A model generated the notes under the pieces. The model worked only from the letters and a program-made list of their open reading frames with translations, was not told the DNA's origin and did not search any database. The position numbers and the translations under genes were made by a program. DNA of 8,430 nucleotides from Fen731 sp964354265. GTDB lineage: Bacteria > Actinomycetota > Humimicrobiia > Humimicrobiales > Humimicrobiaceae. The DNA is taken from contig CAYGYY010000084.1 in assembly GCA_964354265.1 (NCBI GenBank), positions 1-8,430 of the forward strand, given 5' to 3'. Shown piece by piece: positions 5,221-8,430 of the stretch. The first letter of the stretch is position 1, and each line of letters begins with the position of its first letter.

Positions 5221-5221
5221 T
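5193..5221 (+). promoter_or_regulatory. Candidate promoter of the arylsulfatase gene
   Basis: TTATAA (5193-5198) and a perfect TATAAT (5216-5221) are separated by 17 bp. Transcription would start near 5228, downstream of the ATG at 5210, which rules out that ATG as the start codon and leaves a leader of about 40 nt. The promoter has host-like AT-rich composition although the gene is GC-richer. Confidence 0.45.
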
Positions 5222-5269
5222 ATTACTCGTGTTATCAATTTAACTATCACTAAAAGAAAGGATACCTCT

Positions 5270-7618
5270 ATGAAAAAGAAATTTCCCGAAAAAGTGGGTA
5301 ACAACGTTTACCCCCGCCCCGCATATCGCCATGCGGATGCCAAGATTGGCCTGACATATAAGGACTCCGTCGCCGATTTTCCCAAACCAATGCAGGCGCC
5401 GGATGGAGCCCCTAATGTCCTGCTGGTAATCCTTGATGATGTTGGCTTTGGCTGGCCGAGTGCCTTCGGTGGCCTGATCGAAATGCCGACCGCTGAGCGG
5501 TTGGCGAAAGACGGGTTGCGCTACAATCAGTTTCACACCTGTGCGTTGTGCTCGCCAACTCGGGCTGCTCTGCTGACCGGCCGCAACCACCACAGCGTGC
5601 ACACCGGCAATATCGGTGAACTGGCCACGGGCTTCCCCGGGTATGACGGCATCATGCCCAAGAGTTGCGCCACCATTGCCGAACTGCTCAGCCAGAACGG
5701 TTACGCCACCGGCTGGTGGGGAAAGAACCACAACGTACCCGATAACCAGACCAGCGAGGCCGGTCCATTCGAGAACTGGCCTACCAACCAGGGCTTTGAC
5801 TATTTCTATGGCTTCATCGGCGGAGAGACTGACCAGTTTCTGCCGGCGCTGTACCGAGGTACGCGGGCTGTGCCTGTACCCTATTCCATTGAAGAAGGCT
5901 ACCACCTAGACACCGATCTTGCGAACGACTGCATCGACTGGATGCGCCGACAGAAAGCCATCGCCCCAGATCGCCCCTTCTTTGCCTACTTCTCCACCGG
6001 TTCCGCCCATGCCCCCCACCAGCCCCCCAAGGACTGGCGCGGTCGCCATGCCGGCAAATTCGATATGGGCTGGGATGAATACCGCAAAGCAGTGCATCAG
6101 AGACAGCTAGATATGGGCGTGATCCCCCAGGGCACAGCCTTAACCGAACGCCCGAAGGAGATCCCCGCCTGGGACGATTACGGTGCTGAGGAGAAAAGAC
6201 TTTTCGCCCGCTTTGCCGAAAATTATGCCGATTTCCTTCAACACACCGATTACCAGGTCGGGCGCCTGGTGGAGGCCATCGAAGGGATGGGCGAACTCGA
6301 GAACACCCTGGTAATCTATATCATCGGCGACAATGGTAGCAGCGCCGAGGGCACGCTTATCGGCTCCCTCAATGAGTTTATGTGCATGAACGGGTTTCCC
6401 CCCACCATCGAGCAAATCCTGCCACGGATCGACGATATCGGACTGCCCGGCACAACCCCCCACTATCCCGTAGGCTGGGCCTGGGCCGGCGATGCCCCCT
6501 TCCAGTGGGCCAAACAGGTCGCCTCGCATTTAGGCGGCACCCGTAACGGCCTGCTGGTCTCCTGGCCGAAGCAGATCAAAGAGAAGGGTCAGCTGCGTTC
6601 CCAGTTCCACCATGTCATCGATATCGCACCCACCCTGTTGGAAGTGATCGGCATTGCCCAGCCCACGATGATACATGGTGTGCCCCAGAAACCGATCGAA
6701 GGCGTCAGTATGGCCTATTCCTTCGATGATGCCCAGGCCCCCGGCAAGCATTACACCCAGTACTTCGAGATGTTTGGTAACCGCGCCCTCTATCACGATG
6801 GCTGGATAGCTTCCTGCCGCCACGGGCGTCTGCCCTGGATCAACTTTGGGTCATGGGATTTTGCCGAAGACAAATGGGAACTCTACCACATCTCTGAAGA
6901 TTTCAGCCAGTCCGCCGATCTGGCCAAACAATTTCCCGAGAAGCTTCGCGAATTGCAGGATCTGTTCTTCGTCGAAGCCGCGAAATACAACGTGCTCCCA
7001 TTGGATGACCGCTTCGCCGAGCGGGCCGATGTTACCTTGCGGCCCAACTATTTCTACGGGCGTGATTCGGTAACTTTCTATCCGGGCATGGTCCGCCTGC
7101 CCGAAGGCAGTGCGCCCAAGACCCACAATATCACCCACACCATTACGGCATACGCCGAGATTCCCCCGGAGGGAGCTGAGGGTGTGCTGGTCTGTCTGGG
7201 GGGTGATACTGCCGGCTGGTCATTCTACATCATGGATGGGAAGCTGGTCTACCATTACAACTGGTTCGATGTGGAGCGTTACGAAGCGGTCTCTAATGTG
7301 AACGTGCCTGCGGGCAAAGTGGAACTTAAATGCCTCTTCGTCAACGAAACCAAGATACTGGGTGGCCCGGCCAGTGTGACACTTTTCATCAACGGCAAGC
7401 AGGTCGGCACGTGCCGGATCGAGAAGCAAGTGCGCGGCCGCTTCAGTGTCGAAACACTGGACGTGGGCTTAGATGCCCTGACCCCGGTCAGTAAAGCATA
7501 CGAGCACAAGCGCCCCTTCTGGTTCACCGGCAGCATTAAGAATGTGCGCTTCGATTTCAGTAATAACATCGAACTGAGCCCAGAAGAAAAGCTCAAGATC
7601 AAACTGGCGATGGATTAA
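5270..7618 (+). CDS. Arylsulfatase (Cys-type, formylglycine-dependent)
   Basis: This 782-residue type I sulfatase (alkaline-phosphatase fold) hydrolyses sulfate esters. Visible active-site elements are D56-D57 in ILDDVGFG (calcium ligands), the maturation motif CSPTR at C94-R98 (C94 would become formylglycine), K152 and H154 in GKNHN, H247 in SAHAPH, D354-N355 in GDNG, and a late Lys in QWAKQVASHLGGTRNG. The catalytic domain ends near residue 600; about 610-760 looks like a beta-rich accessory domain. Length and N-terminus (PRPAYRHADAKIGLTY, then APNVLLVILDDVGFG) resemble the long AtsA-like arylsulfatases of about 780 residues. No secretion signal is apparent, so it is probably cytoplasmic. 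The start is the ATG at 5270, with AGAAAGGA eight bases before it. GC and codon use (many CTG, GCC, GGC) differ strongly from all neighbours, suggesting transfer. No maturation enzyme is in the window. Substrate unknown. Confidence 0.92.
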   Translation: MKKKFPEKVGNNVYPRPAYRHADAKIGLTYKDSVADFPKPMQAPDGAPNVLLVILDDVGFGWPSAFGGLIEMPTAERLAKDGLRYNQFHTCALCSPTRAALLTGRNHHSVHTGNIGELATGFPGYDGIMPKSCATIAELLSQNGYATGWWGKNHNVPDNQTSEAGPFENWPTNQGFDYFYGFIGGETDQFLPALYRGTRAVPVPYSIEEGYHLDTDLANDCIDWMRRQKAIAPDRPFFAYFSTGSAHAPHQPPKDWRGRHAGKFDMGWDEYRKAVHQRQLDMGVIPQGTALTERPKEIPAWDDYGAEEKRLFARFAENYADFLQHTDYQVGRLVEAIEGMGELENTLVIYIIGDNGSSAEGTLIGSLNEFMCMNGFPPTIEQILPRIDDIGLPGTTPHYPVGWAWAGDAPFQWAKQVASHLGGTRNGLLVSWPKQIKEKGQLRSQFHHVIDIAPTLLEVIGIAQPTMIHGVPQKPIEGVSMAYSFDDAQAPGKHYTQYFEMFGNRALYHDGWIASCRHGRLPWINFGSWDFAEDKWELYHISEDFSQSADLAKQFPEKLRELQDLFFVEAAKYNVLPLDDRFAERADVTLRPNYFYGRDSVTFYPGMVRLPEGSAPKTHNITHTITAYAEIPPEGAEGVLVCLGGDTAGWSFYIMDGKLVYHYNWFDVERYEAVSNVNVPAGKVELKCLFVNETKILGGPASVTLFINGKQVGTCRIEKQVRGRFSVETLDVGLDALTPVSKAYEHKRPFWFTGSIKNVRFDFSNNIELSPEEKLKIKLAMD

Positions 7619-7840
7619 CCCTGCGCCTATCCGACAATCCGCTGAAGCGAGTAGAGACAGGTCCCCTGATGACAGCGCCCTCGCTGTGACCGGTGTTGCT
7701 GCCATCAGGGGTCTTATCGCGATGTTATGGTTGGCTTTTAGGTCCCCTTGGGCGCCGTGCGTCTTTTTAGCAGCACATACCCGGAATTTCTGGCCATGCT
7801 TTTTTATTATGCAGAGTCGCTGAAAGATTTGATTAGAGCA
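7619..7840. other. GC-rich tail of the sulfatase segment
   Basis: The GC-rich composition of the sulfatase gene continues to about 7790 and then falls back to the AT-rich host level before the 5S gene. No gene is seen. This marks the likely right edge of the imported segment. Confidence 0.45.
7663..7711 (+). terminator. Imperfect terminator-like hairpin after the arylsulfatase gene
   Basis: CCCCTGATG (7663-7671) pairs with CATCAGGGG (7703-7711), and CAGC with GCTG extends the stem past one mismatch. The loop is long and only TCTTATC follows, not a real T-run. It may still act as a transcript-end hairpin between the convergent sulfatase gene and rRNA operon. Confidence 0.4.
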
Positions 7841-7847
7841 AAAAAAA
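7841..7847 (-). terminator. T-run directly after the 5S gene
   Basis: On the minus strand seven T residues follow one base after the end of the 5S sequence. This suits termination of the rRNA operon, although no dedicated hairpin is visible between the 5S stem and the T-run. Confidence 0.35.
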
Positions 7848-7848
7848 T

Positions 7849-7962
7849 ACGGCGGCGTCCTACTCTCCCATACCGTTGCCAGTAAAGTACCATCGGCGCT
7901 GAAGGGCTTAACTTCTGTGTTCGGGATGGGAACAGGTGTTTCCCCTTCGCTATAGCCACCGT
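7849..7962 (-). rRNA. rrf: 5S ribosomal RNA
   Basis: The minus strand starts ACGGTGGCTATAGCG and ends GGACGCCGCCGT, so the two ends pair to form the terminal helix. Internal landmarks are GAAGGGGAAACACC, CCCATCCCGAACACAGAAG and GGGAGAGTAGGACG. Length is about 114 nt, normal for a bacterial 5S. It lies about 140 bp after the 23S gene in the usual 23S-5S order. Confidence 0.95.
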
Positions 7963-8101
7963 AAATCTATTAAACTTATAAGAATTTACTTATATGAAAT
8001 ATTTAATTTTCAATCTTTCCAGTACCTGCTGCATATTGCAGGCCTGGCACATTCAAAGCTTTTCGTGTTCTCTCAAAGCTTCATAGCAAACCAATTAGTT
8101 A
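7963..8101 (-). other. 23S-5S intergenic spacer
   Basis: This is an AT-rich spacer of about 140 bp with no tRNA gene. A small hairpin (CCTGC with GCAGG around 8025-8042) is visible and may be part of rRNA processing. An apparent plus-strand ORF over the spacer and rRNA ends is spurious. Confidence 0.75.

Positions 8102-8430
<329 letters not shown>

Noticed and set aside
5210..5269. Upstream ATG extending the sulfatase by 20 residues
   Set aside because: It precedes the -10 box at 5216-5221, has no ribosome binding site, and the extension is not typical of the family. The ATG at 5270 has AGAAAGGA at good spacing.
5240..7705. Several long open frames antisense to or out of frame with the arylsulfatase gene
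   Set aside because: They are shadows of a GC-rich coding sequence; the plus-strand frame has complete sulfatase motifs and a ribosome binding site.
610..7773. 14-bp direct repeat CGTCTTTTTAGCAG at 610-623 and 7760-7773, possible attachment sites
   Set aside because: One 14-bp match is not surprising by chance in 8.4 kb, the flanks do not match, and no integrase is present.
7963..8101. tRNA gene in the 23S-5S spacer
   Set aside because: No cloverleaf, T-loop or CCA-stem pattern is visible.

Overview
The window looks like a chromosomal segment of a low-GC anaerobic bacterium, most likely a Bacillota-type organism. The reasons are the AT-rich host DNA, strong AGGAG/AGGGG-type ribosome binding sites, a DUF2148 cysteine-rich redox protein and a Bacillota-like 5S/23S rRNA end. 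No single gene fixes the genus. Almost everything is on the minus strand; the main exception is one large plus-strand sulfatase gene.

Layout. Positions 1-770 are a gene graveyard: a broken RelE/ParE-type toxin copy, a scrap of an unknown gene, a remnant of an IS91-type transposase, and the C-terminal part of a small membrane protein. Positions 777-1601 (minus) encode a stand-alone six-TM ABC-exporter-like membrane domain. From 1602 to 2143 there is no intact gene, but a minus-strand terminator and a 17-bp inverted repeat. Positions 2144-2869 (minus) encode a metallo-beta-lactamase-fold hydrolase and 3078-3614 (minus) a DUF2148 ferredoxin-domain protein. Positions 3719-3892 hold an isolated antisense piece of 23S rRNA that covers the peptidyl-transferase centre and A-loop. 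From 3985 to 4742 there is a second, less decayed copy of the toxin locus, in which a deletion has joined the antitoxin and toxin genes, followed by an unknown frameshifted gene. Positions 4773-5165 (minus) encode a receiver-like domain without the phospho-acceptor aspartate. Positions 5270-7618 (plus) encode a 782-residue arylsulfatase of clearly higher GC than its surroundings. Positions 7849-8430 (minus) are the 3' end of an rRNA operon (5S gene, spacer, 3' end of 23S), running off the window edge.

How it fits together. I see no multi-gene pathway. The hydrolase and the DUF2148 gene are co-directional but probably separate transcription units. The sulfatase appears to be an imported catabolic gene sitting convergent to an rRNA operon, with no sulfatase-maturation enzyme in view. 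The most unusual material is the structured 23S rRNA fragment with a strong hairpin at its 3' edge just upstream of the DUF2148 promoter, and the two related decayed toxin loci about 4 kb apart. I did not find convincing evidence of a complete undescribed system.
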